Made by a program: the position numbers and the translations under genes. A stretch of DNA of 64,000 bases from Cynocephalus volans (taxonomy: Eukaryota; Chordata; Mammalia; Dermoptera; Cynocephalidae): positions 16,591,577 through 16,655,576 of the forward strand of contig NC_084462.1 in the NCBI RefSeq assembly GCF_027409185.1, read 5' to 3'. Below, one piece after another: positions 33,391 to 43,870 of this stretch (positions are counted from its first letter, which is position 1; every line of letters starts with the position of its first letter). The notes under the pieces are model-generated. The model had not been told where the DNA came from. It made no database searches and saw nothing but the letters and a program-made list of their open reading frames with translations.

Positions 33391-34735
33391 TTTGAGATTC
33401 ATCTGTGATGTTGCATATATCAATAGCTTATTTCTTTTTATTGCTGTGTAGTATTCTACCAAACTGATGTGCCACAATGTTTATCTATTTACCTGTTAAT
33501 GGACATTTAGGTTATTCTCAGTTTAGGCTATTGCAAATAAAGCTGCTATGAAGATTATTATACAATTCTTCATATAGACACATGCTTTTATTTCTCTTGG
33601 GTAAATACCTAGGAGTGAAATGGCTGGGTCATGTGGCAGATACATATTTAACTTCTTAATTTTAAGAAACTCTCAAACTATTTTCAAAAGTGGTTGTACA
33701 ATTCTGTATTCCCATCAGCATTGCATAATTCTAGTTCCTCCAAATCTTCACCAACACTTGATATGGTCAGTCTTTTTAATTTTAGCCATTTTAGTAGGTG
33801 TTTAGTGGGTGTTTTTTGTTTGTTTGTTTGTTTGTTTGTTTTGTTTTGGATGGCAGCTGGCTGGTAGGGGGATCCTCTCATTGTGGTTTTAATTTGAGTT
33901 TTCCTAATGACTAATGATGCTGAGCATATTTTCTGGTGCTGGTTTGCTGTTTGTATGCTTTTTTGGTGAAGTTCAAATCTTTGCCCATTTTAAAATTGAG
34001 TTATTTGTTTTCTTATTCTTGAATTTTGAGAATTCTTTATATATTCTGGATATAAGCCAATCATCAGATATATGGCTTGCTAATATTTTCTCCCAGTCTG
34101 TGAGGTGTCCTTTCATTCTCTTTATAGTGACTTTTAAAGAGTAACAGGTTTTTAATTTTGATGACATCCAGTCTATTAATTTTTTCTTTTATGGATCATG
34201 CTTTTGATGTCGTGTCTAAAAAATCTTTACCTACAGGTCACAAAGATTTTCTCCTCTATTTTCTTACAGAAGTTTTATAAGTCTAGGCTTTACATTGAGG
34301 TCTATGATTCATTTTGAGTTTAATTTTGTATACAGTGCAAACTATGGATCAAAGTTCATTTCTTATACATATGGATATCCAAATGTTCCAACACATTTGA
34401 TGAAAAGACTCTCTTTTCTCTACTAAATTGCTTTTGCATATTTGTCAGAAATTACTTGCCCGTATATGTGTGCATCTATTTCTGGACTCTCTCTTCTGTT
34501 CCACTGATCTATGTGTCTATATTTATACCAAGACCACACCGTTTTGATTACAACAGTTTTCTATGTCTTGAAAGCAGGTAGTGTTAGTGCTCAGCTTTGT
34601 TCTTATTTTTCAAAGTCGTTTTGGATCTTCTAGGCCCTTTGAATTCCATATGAATATTACAATGGGCTTGTCAATTTCTAAAAAAAAAAAAAAGAGAAAC
34701 CTGGCACAGGCTTGCATTCAGTCTACGACAGCTGG
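33391..34735 (-). mobile_element. Second L1, 3' half
   Basis: L1 3' landmarks recur: GTGTAGTATTCTACCAAACTG, GTTAATGGACATTTAGGTTATTC, then GAATTCTTTATATATTCTGG and GTTTTGATTACAACAG. Their recurrence shows a second copy next to the L1 above. It is interrupted at 33806-33876 by a SINE scrap. A run of 14 A at 34680-34693 lies inside the L1 text. Confidence 0.8.
33806..33876 (-). mobile_element. tRNA-Ile-like SINE 3' fragment
   Basis: A (TTTG)n tail then GGCAGCTGGCTGGTAGGGGGATCC. Reverse complemented this is the 3' end and A-rich tail of the SINE family at 42041. L1 sequence resumes directly after it. Confidence 0.65.
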
Positions 34736-35039
34736 CAGTGGCTATGGTTTATGTCCTTTTCTCTCCTGCAGGCTGGTCTTTCTAGGAGCTTTGTCTGCTT
34801 TCCCCAACCTCATCTCTCTGCCAACCTGTCCATTCATTCAAGTTTGTTTCCCCCCAGACAGAGACACCCTGTCCCTTGCTTTACCCATGGAGTTTTGGAG
34901 GGCTGGGCACCATCATTTTGTCTCTGAAGTCCATAGAGAGCCCAGCAGAAGTGGGTATGTGGAAAAGTTTTTCCTATGGTTTTGATCATATTTCCAGACT
35001 AATACTTTATATAATGGAATAAAATCAGGATGCTTGTGG
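34736..35039. other. Unique sequence, no gene seen
   Basis: Short stretch between L1 and the next simple repeat. No feature is supported. Confidence 0.3.
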
Positions 35040-35255
35040 GAATGTCTAATGTGAGTTCCCACCCCTCCATCTACCCACCCTCCCTTCCTTCACCTGTTCA
35101 CTCATTCATGCACTCATCTCTTCACCCATCACTCACTCATCCACCTACCCACCTGCCCACCCATCCACTTATCCATCCATCCACCCACCCGCCCATCCAC
35201 CATTTATTCACACATCCATCTTTTCCCATCTTCCCATCCACCTACCCATCCCACA
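35040..35255. repeat. (CATC/CACC)n tetranucleotide repeat
   Basis: About 215 bases of imperfect CATC, CACC and TTCA words, similar in kind to 796-1001. Frames across it are artefacts. Confidence 0.9.
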
Positions 35256-38200
35256 GTTTCTGACCACCAAATGTGCTGGACACTGGGGCACAGATATGCC
35301 TGCTAGGACCTAAGCTTCCCTATCTTTAAATGAGAGGGTTGAATGAACTGATTTCCCAGGGCGTCCACATTCTTTGACTCCTATGCAGGCAGAACTGAAA
35401 CCTGAGGCTGACAGGGTTATACCATTTCTGTAAGGTGAGGAGCTGGGCCAAGTAAGCGAGAGGGTCTAATGACCCTGACTCTGGGAACAGACCCAGATTA
35501 TGTCACCCCTTTTTCTTGCCCCTATTTGAGCCAAGGCCACAGGATCTGAGATCCTATCAGAGGTGTACGTACAGTAAACACCCCAGAGATGTCCCTTATT
35601 GGCTGCAGGTGGTTCACCTGGGCACCCAGAGGGTGTCCCTCAATGTCCCCATCCAGCGGAAGCCTCCTGCTTACCTCTGCAGCCACAGAATCCACCATAC
35701 CCTGAAGAAGCAGTTGCTGAGCACAGATGACTGAGAGAACAGCAGTGGGGGCCACCCAGGTCCTGGGGGCAGGGCAGGGGACTCAGCGAAGCCTCAGGCT
35801 TATCACACCCAGGCCAATGTCCAGGCCCATGGTGACAACTGCCTGAAGCCCTGAGTCATGAATATGGGCTTTAAGCTGACATTATCATCAGACTTGGGAT
35901 CCTCACTCTGGCTGGCACGTGGGAGTGCTGCTGTGTTTCTCCCACCTCACCTGTGCACATCAAGGACCCCTTGCAATGACAGCTGTGTCCCTGGCCAGAC
36001 CCAAGCATTCTCTGCTGTGTTCAGGGCTTGCCGAGTGGGTGGAGCTAACCTCCCAGGGAGTGGCCCTGCAGAGTGGAGGGAAGGCAGGGCACTGGGGTGG
36101 GGGTGAGGGGCAGTTGACCCCCTTCCCATCTGTCCCTGCCTCCCACCACCCTTGGGACTCCTGGCGCTGTCCTTACTTCCTGAGCTGCCTGGGTCCAGTT
36201 GTGACATGATACAATTTGGAGCTATAATGGAGGTTTTTATCTTTTCCACAGTTTTCTTCTTCTCTGCGGCCTCTGCCCATTGAATCAGGAGCCCTGGGTG
36301 CCTCAGCAGGGAGGCAGATACAGTTAAGTACAAAGAAATCAATTGACTTTCTGGATGAATTTTTTAAAACTCACAGCAGAGGCAATATTCTGAAAGCACA
36401 GAGGATTTCTTCTGCAAGAGCAGGGCTTTTTGAGAAAGAAAAGGGTTTTAAGAGAGAACATAGTCTTGTATTGGCATAAAATGTAGAGTGGGGGAGGCTG
36501 TGGGGGGCCTTTGTGTGCCTGAGAGGGGACAATAGTTGGACTGTGGCAGGCGGGGCAGGAGCATCTGAGCCTCTCACACCCCTGGATGGAGCCGTATGGA
36601 TGGGCTGGTGGAGATCCAGGTGAGTTGGAGCATATCAGTATTGGAGACCTGTGCTTAATGCACTCTTGAGAGAGAAGCCCTTGCCTGACACCAGCACTGG
36701 GGGCTCCCAGGGCCAAAGATCCCCCAACTATGCAAGCCTGGGGGCAGCTCAGGGACTGATGGTCCCCGAGGGGTGGGCTGGGCCCTGTCAACCAGGAGGG
36801 CCTCAAGGTCAGCCCAAGGAGCCCCAGGGCCATATGAGGAGCCCTGGCCATGGAGGGCAGGGTGCAAGGGCAGCTGGGCCAGAGCTGGCGACAGGACAGG
36901 TGGGAGCCTTACCTGGCCCCATGCATAGCTCAGAGGTGCAGAGAGCCCAAAGAGAAGGGCCATGGCAGGAGAATCAAGATGGAGTAGGTGTTGGCCCCAG
37001 AGGCTGAGGAAGCGGGAGGAGGCCAGGTGACCCGGAATTGGTTGGCTGGAGGCATAAGGGTGGCTACTAGAGAAGCAGAGAGAGTTCTTCCTGCAGAAGG
37101 AGCTCAATTCTGCAAATTCGACACCCATTGCTCAGCATTTCTAAACCGCCTTCCACCCCTGCTCGCTTGCAATAATCTCCCTTTTGTGGAGTTTTTGGGA
37201 CACCCCCACCACTACCACCAAACTTGGGACAACCCTCCCCCATGATGGTCACTGTGGTGAGGAGAAGAGACCTCTTTGGGTGGGGCAGGTGGGAGGCCAC
37301 AGGTAAGTCCTCATCACCACTACCCAAGGCTGAGCAGGGGCCCCCTGAGCTCCCAGTCATCTGGGGCACCCAGGAGGGGCTGCACATCTCTGGCAGGGGT
37401 GTTGGGGGATTGACAGTGGTGCAGAGAGAGAGGCTGAGGCCTCACGGTGCATCTCCTAACACTGCCTGGCGCTGGTGGTATTTTCTGGGCAAGAAAATAG
37501 CCCTCCCCTGACCTGTGCTTCTCCTGGGGCTGGGGCTGCCTTTGACTGATAGCAGGCCTCATAGGGGTCTCGATGGGGTCCTTGGGCTCTTTCCTCACCC
37601 CTGCAAAGATGTGGGTGGGCAGCCCCACCCCAGCCTTGCAGGGTGTAGAGAAAATGGAATCCAGAGACCCTTCCATCCCCAATGTCCTCTATAGCCCGCT
37701 TGGGCTGAGACCACCTGCCTAGCTCTCTGTCTCTCCCTTTCCTGTACTTTCTGATCTCCTCTCTTTCTCTGTGTCTCTCAGGCCAGCTTTGCAGTGGGGC
37801 CTGCTGGATAGGTATGGCTGAGACAGAATTTGGGAAGGATGGGGTTGTGGGCAGCAGCCCTAGGATCTTGGGGACCCCTCTGCTCCTGCACAAAGCTCTG
37901 TGTAAGTCGCCCAAGCTCTGTGGTTGCCTCTCCCTCTGGAGTACCCAGGCTCCTGCCCCTGTGTCTGCCTTATGTGTTGTGGCCCCCTCCACACACTTCT
38001 CTCTCAGGCTTCATCATGAGTGGCCCTTCACCGAGCATCCATTGCAGATGTGGGGCTGGGGACACAGGGGTGGACCGGCCACAGGCCTCACCAGATTCTG
38101 TGAACCTTAGGCTCCTCTGTGCCCTGCCCCTTCCAGGTTTTGTGGGAACTGACGCTGATACTATTTGGAGGTCTTCTTTAAGAAAGAGGATGCAAAACAA

Positions 38201-38258
38201 CAAATATCGAATTGTTAGGGCCTCTCCCAGGGCCAGTTAACAGCACCTGATAGAGGCC
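35256..38258. other. Unique sequence, no gene seen
   Basis: Three kb with no recognised repeat over most of its length. Opposite-strand frames of 100-178 codons (for example 36851-36339 and 37992-37456, both minus) have no domain. An AT-rich part at 36205-36490 might be conserved. Coding status cannot be supported. Confidence 0.35.
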
Positions 38259-38283
38259 AGAAGCTTCCAGAAGCTTCCAGAAT
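38259..38283. promoter_or_regulatory. Five-unit heat shock element match
   Basis: From 38260 the sequence has GAA, TTC, GAA, TTC, GAA at 5-bp spacing (starts 38260, 38265, 38270, 38275, 38280), the inverted pentamer pattern bound by HSF trimers. A 10-bp direct duplication (CCAGAAGCTT twice) makes it. Binding is inferred. No promoter or recognised gene follows nearby, other than the ADISSP retrocopy about 400 bases downstream. Confidence 0.5.
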
Positions 38284-38368
38284 CATTGAGTCCTTCAGGG
38301 GCTTGGCTACAGGCTGCCAACTTGCCTCGGTTTCACCCCTTCCCTGGCGTCATGGCTGTTCCCTTTCA

Positions 38369-38657
38369 GTTATTTCCATGAGTGGATGTAATGTGTTTAG
38401 TGAAGTATTTGTGGACCCATGTTTAAAAGATGATTCTAAGAATGTTACTTATAAGATGTGTTGGAAACTGTAAATTCAGTGAATGTAAATGTTTACCAAA
38501 CTGTAAAGTATATAATGAGGTGTTTAAACATACTTCTTTAAAGATGTTTCTTACCATTCAGTTTTCAGGCTTTGTTATGAAGAGTGTTATTTCAGTGAGT
38601 GGATGTAATGTACATAGTGAAGTGTTTGTAGACCCATTTTTAAAAGAAGACTTTAAG
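38369..38657 (+). repeat. Protein-like tandem repeat, left part
   Basis: Two units at 38369-38450 and 38586-38657 (the latter continuing at 40008) are about 85% alike. Both translate without stops to a common pattern, VIS-S-GCNV-SEVFVDP-LK. A weaker unit lies between (38479 on). The units are not in one frame: one base separates the first from the others. I do not recognise the family. Confidence 0.5.
38641..38657. repeat. Left target duplication of retrocopy
   Basis: TAAAAGAAGACTTTAAG. It pairs with 39991-40007 (15 of 17 identical). Confidence 0.8.
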
Positions 38658-39990
38658 GTGCCCATGAGGCTGGGGGCCGCAGCGCAGGGCTCCCTTCCCC
38701 ATACTCGGGTGGAGCACCTCCTACTGCCACCTCCGCCGCAGTCATTCCTGCCCGGCCCGGCCCCGGGTGCACCCCGCGAGGCTCCCGCTGGTGTCCCTGG
38801 TGCATGGGAGGCTGCTGAGCTTGAGTGGCAGTGACCATCAGGAGCTGCGTGTCTCACCCAGTGGCAGGAAAGGTGTCCATGGCTGCAGCCAACAGGGGCA
38901 ACAAGTCCAGAGTCCGGAGTATCTGCTTCATGGCAGGCCACGATGCAGAAGGCTCCCAGAGCCACATCTACTTTTATGAGAAGCAGCATGACTCAGTGGT
39001 CACGGTCACCCAGGAGAGCGACAGCAGCTTTCTGGTCAAGGTTGGCCTCCTGAAGATCCTGCACTGTTATGACTTCACTCTGCCCCTGCTGTGCAGGCTG
39101 AGCAAGGACATCTGTGAAGCACCTGTCCCCAGCCTGCACCTCAAGCTGCTCAGTGTCATGCCCATCCCTGAAGGTTACAACATCAAGTGCAAGTACTCAG
39201 CGTACAAGGAGGGGTCCTCAAAGAGGATGTGCTACTAGCCTGTGAGGGGGCATGTGTGACAGTGCAGGCAGGTGGCATGTACTGGCACCACGGCATGCCC
39301 ATGCTGCTGGATGGTGTCAAGTGCACGGGCATGGAGCTGGAGTACGACTCCGAGCACAGCGACTGGCATGGCTTCCACTAAAGCCCGCGGTACCACCCGC
39401 CTTGGGTCCCCTCAGCCTTAAACCCCGCCTGGTCTCCCTGGCATGCTGCATGATGGTAGGGCTTCCTGGCCCTTCCCTGGGGTGCACGTGGGGATAGAAT
39501 GTCCAGGGGCCTCCAAGCCAGGGCCTCGCCCATGCCTGTCACCTCTGCCTTCGTTTGCCACCACCCTGCTCCTCCTGCATCCTCCTCTCCCACATCCTCC
39601 TCCCTGTATGCCTCAGTCTTCTGCTGGAAGAAATGGGTTGAGCCCATATCATTTCAAGGAGGTGATCTGAGGAGGGGAGGGAGAGGGCCTGGGGTGAGTG
39701 CTACCCAGTCCCCACCCCAAGCCATAGGGGGTCCTGCCAGGTTCTGGGAGAGAACGGTGCTGGCTGTGACGTCGTGAAGTCATCGCCTCATTACTGCTGC
39801 TGCCCTCTGGCTCCAGCCACCTCTCCAGACCCTCCCCCTCCCCCCTGCTGTCCACAGTGAGTAGGAGGCAGGTGCAGTCCCCAACCCCTACCCCTCAGGT
39901 CTGTGTTACTTGGTTTTTAAATGACCAGTTGGGGTAAAACCCTAAAAGAAAAAAGCTTCCAGTCAATTCCAGAAATAATAAATAAATAAA
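38658..39990 (+). pseudogene. ADISSP: ADISSP (C20orf27) processed pseudogene
   Basis: Intronless copy of the mRNA for the adipose-secreted signalling protein. The frame from ATG 38879 reads like the parent from MAAAN, with RVRSI, GHDAEGS, VTQESDSSFLVKVG and VPSLHLKLLSV, then GVKC and EYDSEHSDWHGF near the end. One G is missing from a G run at 39211-39214, giving a frameshift and a stop at 39236-39238. The parental frame continues to 39381 in another frame. Two residues are also missing near FTLP. A 5' UTR of about 220 bases, an A-rich end (39973-39992) and 17-bp target duplications show L1-mediated retrotransposition. It cannot make the full protein. Parent identity is from memory of the human sequence. 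Confidence 0.88.
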
Positions 39991-40017
39991 TAAAAGACAA
40001 CTTTAAGACTGTTACTT
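39991..40017. repeat. Right target duplication and repeat continuation
   Basis: TAAAAGACAACTTTAAG (39991-40007) pairs with 38641-38657. ACTGTTACTT follows and resumes the tandem-repeat unit broken by the retrocopy. Confidence 0.75.
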
Positions 40018-40103
40018 TGTGTATATACACTTACCAGTTTAAACACTTAAATACAATTACCAACACATCCCTGACCCTGACAGAGACAAGATCAGCCCCA
40101 CCC

Positions 40104-40607
40104 TGTCCCAGTTACAACTGCTGTGTAACAAATCACCCAAACATAATGGCTTGAAGCAACAATATTCACTTATATTACTCACAGATCTGTAATTTGGACA
40201 GGGTTCAGAGGGGAAGGCTTGTCTTTGTCCCATGCAGCATCAGCCAGAAGGGACTAGGGGCTGGTGATCTACATCCAAGATGGCTGGCAAGTTGGCACTG
40301 GCTGTGGCTGTGGGTTCAGCTGGGGCTGTGGGCGGGATTCTCAGTTTCTCTCCACGTGGGCCTCTCCATGGGCTGCTTGGGCTTCCTCACAGCATGGTGG
40401 CTGGGCTCCAAGAGTGAATACCCAAAGGAAGCCAGGTGGAGTGCATGACTTGTGCCATCTCTATGGGATGAGGATCTGCCCAGAGTCAAGCAGAAAGGAC
40501 ACAGACCTCAACACTTAGCGGGAGGGAGGTCAAGGTCATGTTGTTAGAAAAGGATGTCAAATGGGAGATATCATTATAGCCATCCTTGGAAAATACAATC
40601 TGCCACA
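40104..40607 (-). mobile_element. Old MaLR LTR
   Basis: TGTCCCAGTTACAACTGCTGTG opens it. CAAGATGGCTGGCAAGTTGG, GTGGGCCTCTCCATGGGCTGC and a terminal CAATCTGCCACA follow MLT1-like order, reversed. CACCC (40099-40103) and CACTC (40608-40612) give a 4/5 target duplication. Confidence 0.65.
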
Positions 40608-40972
40608 CACTCCTAGAGAGTTGGGTTTTGCCAGCTGTCTGGGTCCTGCCATGTGAGTGATAAATCCAGGCAGAGACCCTGGCCCCTATCTAGAGACCCC
40701 TGTAAGTGAGAACAGGGCCTAGAGTGGCCCCCAGAGAGTAGTCATGGGAACCCTGCAGTCAAGTCCTATCACTTCTTAAGTAATCTCCTGCCCAGAGCTT
40801 TCTAAGGCCCTTGTCTTCCACATCTGGAAATGAGTTAGCTTCTCCCTGAGCAACAAAATGTGGTAATGGTTTAGAGAAAGCTTTAAGCTCAGCAAAGTGC
40901 TGTCTAATTTATAAATTCATTTTGGCTTATTATTGTTGTTACTTTATTTTAGTTCACAAAACAAGTAATTTA

Positions 40973-41473
40973 TGTATTAGTTATTCATTGCTGCATAATA
41001 AATTACTCCAATATTCAGCAAAATAAAAAAATAAACATGTATTATCTCATAATTTCTGGGTGAGGAATTTGGGAGTGGCTTAGCTGGGTGGTTCTGGCTG
41101 AGGGATTCTCAAAAGGTTGCAATCAGGAGTGAGCTGGGGCTGCATCATCTGGAGGCTCGACTGGGGTGGGAGGATCCCTTCCAAGATGGCGCCCTTCCAT
41201 GGCTATTGGCTGGAGGCCTCAGTTCTTTAGCATACCGACCTCCCCATAGGCTGCTTGTGTGTCCTTGTGACATGAAGGCTGGCTTCCCCCAGTGACAGTG
41301 ATCCAAGAGAGCAAGGAGGAAGTGCAATGTTTTTGTGGCTACACTTGCCTTTCCCACCCTATCCTACTGTTACAAAGAAGTCAGACCTAATCAGAACGGG
41401 AAGAGACTACACAAGAGCATGAATACCTGAAGGGGAGGATCACTGAAGGCCGCGGTAGAGGCTGAATGCCACA
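40973..41473 (-). mobile_element. Old MaLR LTR
   Basis: TGTATTAGTTATTCATTGCTGC, GGGAGTGGCTTAGCTGGGTGG, GGATCCCTTCCAAGATGGCG and GACTACACAAGAGCATGAATACC follow the same LTR type as 40104-40607. It is the better preserved of the two. Confidence 0.7.
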
Positions 41474-41899
41474 GTTTCTGAAATGCTTTCTGGATTTTAA
41501 AGTCCTTTGGAGTTCCCTCACCACTTTTCCATTGACAACAGACTTTTGCACACATCATCTAACTAACCCCTGACATATTCCCATTTCCCCTGTGAAGGGA
41601 CTGAGGTGGAGGCTTTGTGAGTTATTGTGGTCATTGCTTGCCTTTGGCTGGGCCTCCAGCTTGTGTGAGGCTCAGGAAAGTATTCTGAAGGGGAGGTCCC
41701 ACCCTAGGTCCCAAAGATGAGGCCAGAGCCAAGAGTAAAAGGGGTCGGTTCTGGGTCAGCAAGGAATGAACTGGGCAGAGGACCTGAAAGTGCAGCAGGA
41801 GTCCATCATGGAGGACTTGGGACACCTGGCAAGGCGCCCACCTGCAGAGACCAGAGGGTCTGTTTGCCAAACCAAGGGCCACTGAGATTTCCACCTGTG
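41474..41899. other. Unique sequence, no gene seen
   Basis: No repeat or exon could be recognised between the LTR and the L1. Confidence 0.3.
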
Positions 41900-42040
41900 A
41901 AAATGCAAGCCACAGACTGGGAGAAAATATTTGCAAAATATTTATCTGATAAACGGCTTATATTCAGAATGTATAAATAGCTTTTATAATTTAGTAACAA
42001 GAGACTAACAACCCAATTTTTAAAATGTGCCAAAGAAGAG
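41900..42040 (+). mobile_element. L1 3' region, first part (split by SINE)
   Basis: GACTGGGAGAAAATATTTGC and ATCTGATAAACGGCTTATATTCAGAATG are ORF2 3' end. The L1 continues after the SINE to about 42615. Confidence 0.8.
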
Positions 42041-42150
42041 GGCTGGCTGGTTAGCTCAGTTGTTTAGAGCATGGTGTTGGTAACACCAAGGTCAAGGGAT
42101 CAGATCCCTGTACCAGCCAACTGCCTAAATAAATAAATACATAATACATA
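42041..42150 (+). mobile_element. tRNA-Ile-derived SINE
   Basis: The tRNA-like part (42044-42118) runs GGCTGGTTAGCTCAGTTG, then TTAGAGCATGGTG with a GGTAACACC loop, AAGGTCAAGGGATCAGATCCC, TGTACCAGCCA, matching tRNA-Ile(AAT) at most positions. An A box (TAGCTCAGT) and degenerate B box are present, then an (AAAT)n tail. Duplicates of 19 bp (42022-42040, 42151-42169, 3 mismatches) flank it. Pol III transcription and L1 mobilisation are from family knowledge. It fits the colugo CYN SINEs. Confidence 0.85.
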
Positions 42151-42615
42151 AAAATGGGCCAAGAAGAAGAAAAGAAAAGCAAAATAAATAAAAAATAAAT
42201 AAAAAATAAAAAATGGACCAAATATTTAAACAGAACTTCACTAAAGAAGACACACAAGGAAGCCTGGGAAAAGATGCTTAGCATCATTAATCGTAAAGCA
42301 ATGCAAATTAAAAGCACAATGAAATACCACTCATACCTATGAAAATGGCTAAAACTGAAAAAAAAGACCATAGCAAGTGTTGGTGAGATATGGAGCACCT
42401 GGAACTCCCGTACACTGTCTGCTGAGGGTGGGAATGTAAAATGGTGCGGCCCCCGGGGGAAGTCAGGCAATTTCTTTGAGTGAAACATATACCTGCGAGG
42501 AGGTGCAGCCACTCCCTTCCCAGGCACTCACCCAAGAGAGACAAACGCCTCCGTCCACACAAAGGCTTGGGCACGCACATTCATGGCAGCTCCATTTGCA
42601 AACGTTAGAACAAGA
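42151..42615 (+). mobile_element. L1 3' region, second part
   Basis: AATGCAAATTAAAAGCACAATGAAATACCAC and GGAATGTAAAATGGTGCGGC continue the L1. An A-rich (AAAT)n stretch at 42170-42215 and a third copy of the AAAATGGACCAA word (about 42211) precede the main text, as if a second insertion had happened. Confidence 0.7.
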
Positions 42616-42739
42616 GTTCCCACCTCTCTGGGTTGTTAGTTGGTGGATGCCAATTGCTTGGACAGCCTGGCACCTGGAAGTGCTGAATAATTGGTACCAA
42701 TATTATTTCATCTCCCTGTGTTGCCTTCATCCCACCCAG

Positions 42740-42840
42740 CACTTCAGTCTGCAGATGGGGAAACCAAGGCCGAGAGAGCACCAAGGTGTTGACAGGGATT
42801 GGTCAGCAGGTCAGTGTCCAAGCTGGACCCAGTAGTCAGG
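42740..42840 (+). mobile_element. MIR fragment
   Basis: GCAGATGGGGAAACCAAGGCCGAGAGAGC is the MIR core in plus orientation. Confidence 0.5.
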
Positions 42841-43341
42841 TGTCTTGCTGTCCCAACCCTGCCCCTAACCTGTGGATGCCAAGTTCTCTTTTCTTCCTCC
42901 ATCTGATGGGGCCAAAACCGGCTGCTGAACCTCCATCTCAGGGTGGGGGGTGGAGAAAGGGGTATTGTCTCCAAGCTTCCTTCTTAGCTGGCTCAGGGCA
43001 GCATTAATTGGGCAGACTTGGGAGCAAATACCCCTCCCTGAACCAGTAGCTAATAAGCCTACCATTAAAGTGTGAGTAGGAGCACTACTGGAGAGCCCTT
43101 GCTGGGCTGGACTAAATTAATCCAAAAAGAGAGTCGTGTGGTGCTGAGGCCCATCTCTTCGGGGCAGCCCTGACAGTGGCTGGGAGGAGTGAGGGCTCGG
43201 GGAGGGCTTTGAGCATCCACTTTGAAAACCTGAGCCCTGAGTTCCCAAGTAAGGACAGGGAGATGCAAGCCTCCTTACAGAGGCTGATAGAGGAGGCAAA
43301 GATGTGTCCTGGTCTCCCCTTATCCCAAAGCTGCTCAAGCC

Positions 43342-43482
43342 TGGGGCTGGGGCTGGGAGGTGTGCAGAGCTGGGGCAGGGGAGGTGGGAAGGGCTGGGGA
43401 AGGGGAGGCGGGCAGAGCTGGGGAGGTGGACAGGGCTGGAGTGGGGGAGGTGGGCAGAGGTGGCGGGCAAGGCTGGGCAGGG
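43342..43482. repeat. G-rich minisatellite
   Basis: About 140 bases of irregular units of roughly 24 bp with repeated GGGG and GGTGGG runs. It has many four-run groupings capable of G-quadruplex. Frames on it are Gly/Trp-rich artefacts. Confidence 0.85.
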
Positions 43483-43687
43483 AAGTCTTGTCTCTGCTCC
43501 ATGTGGCATGGTGTGGGGCAGCTTGATGGAGGTTGAAAGACCCTCGCTCCCTTGGCTGGCAGGTTGGTGCTGGCTGTGGCCCTCCTCCTCCTGTGACCTG
43601 GGCAGCCTCAGAACAGTGTCTGGATTCCCAGGCCAGTGTTCCCAAAAAGAGAGCCAGGTGGCAATTGTATCATCTTTTGTAACCTAG

Positions 43688-43870
43688 CTCCCTGTCACAT
43701 GGCACCATGTCTGCCATACTGTACTGGTCCAGGCCCTTGCAAATGCCTGTTCAGTTTCAGAGGGTAGAGACATTGACTCCACCTGTTGATGGGAGGTAGA
43801 AAGGTTCTGGAATGGTGTGTGTGATGGGAAAACAGTGTTGCAGCCATTTTTAGAAAGATGGTCTGCCACA
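43688..43870 (-). mobile_element. Old MaLR LTR fragment
   Basis: TGTCACATGGCACC, CCACCTGTTGATGGGAGG, GCAGCCATTTTTAG and GTCTGCCACA follow the 3'-reading end of the old LTR type in reverse. Confidence 0.5.

Noticed and set aside
38825-39238. Intact ADISSP gene
   Set aside because: The frame stops at 39238 after a one-base loss. Target duplications and an A-rich tail show a retrocopy.
42044-42118. A functional tRNA-Ile gene
   Set aside because: Loop and T-arm changes, an (AAAT)n tail and target duplications show a SINE, not a tRNA gene.
43112-43687. Pro/Leu-rich 177-codon frame and Gly/Trp-rich frame
   Set aside because: They cross the G-rich minisatellite on opposite strands.
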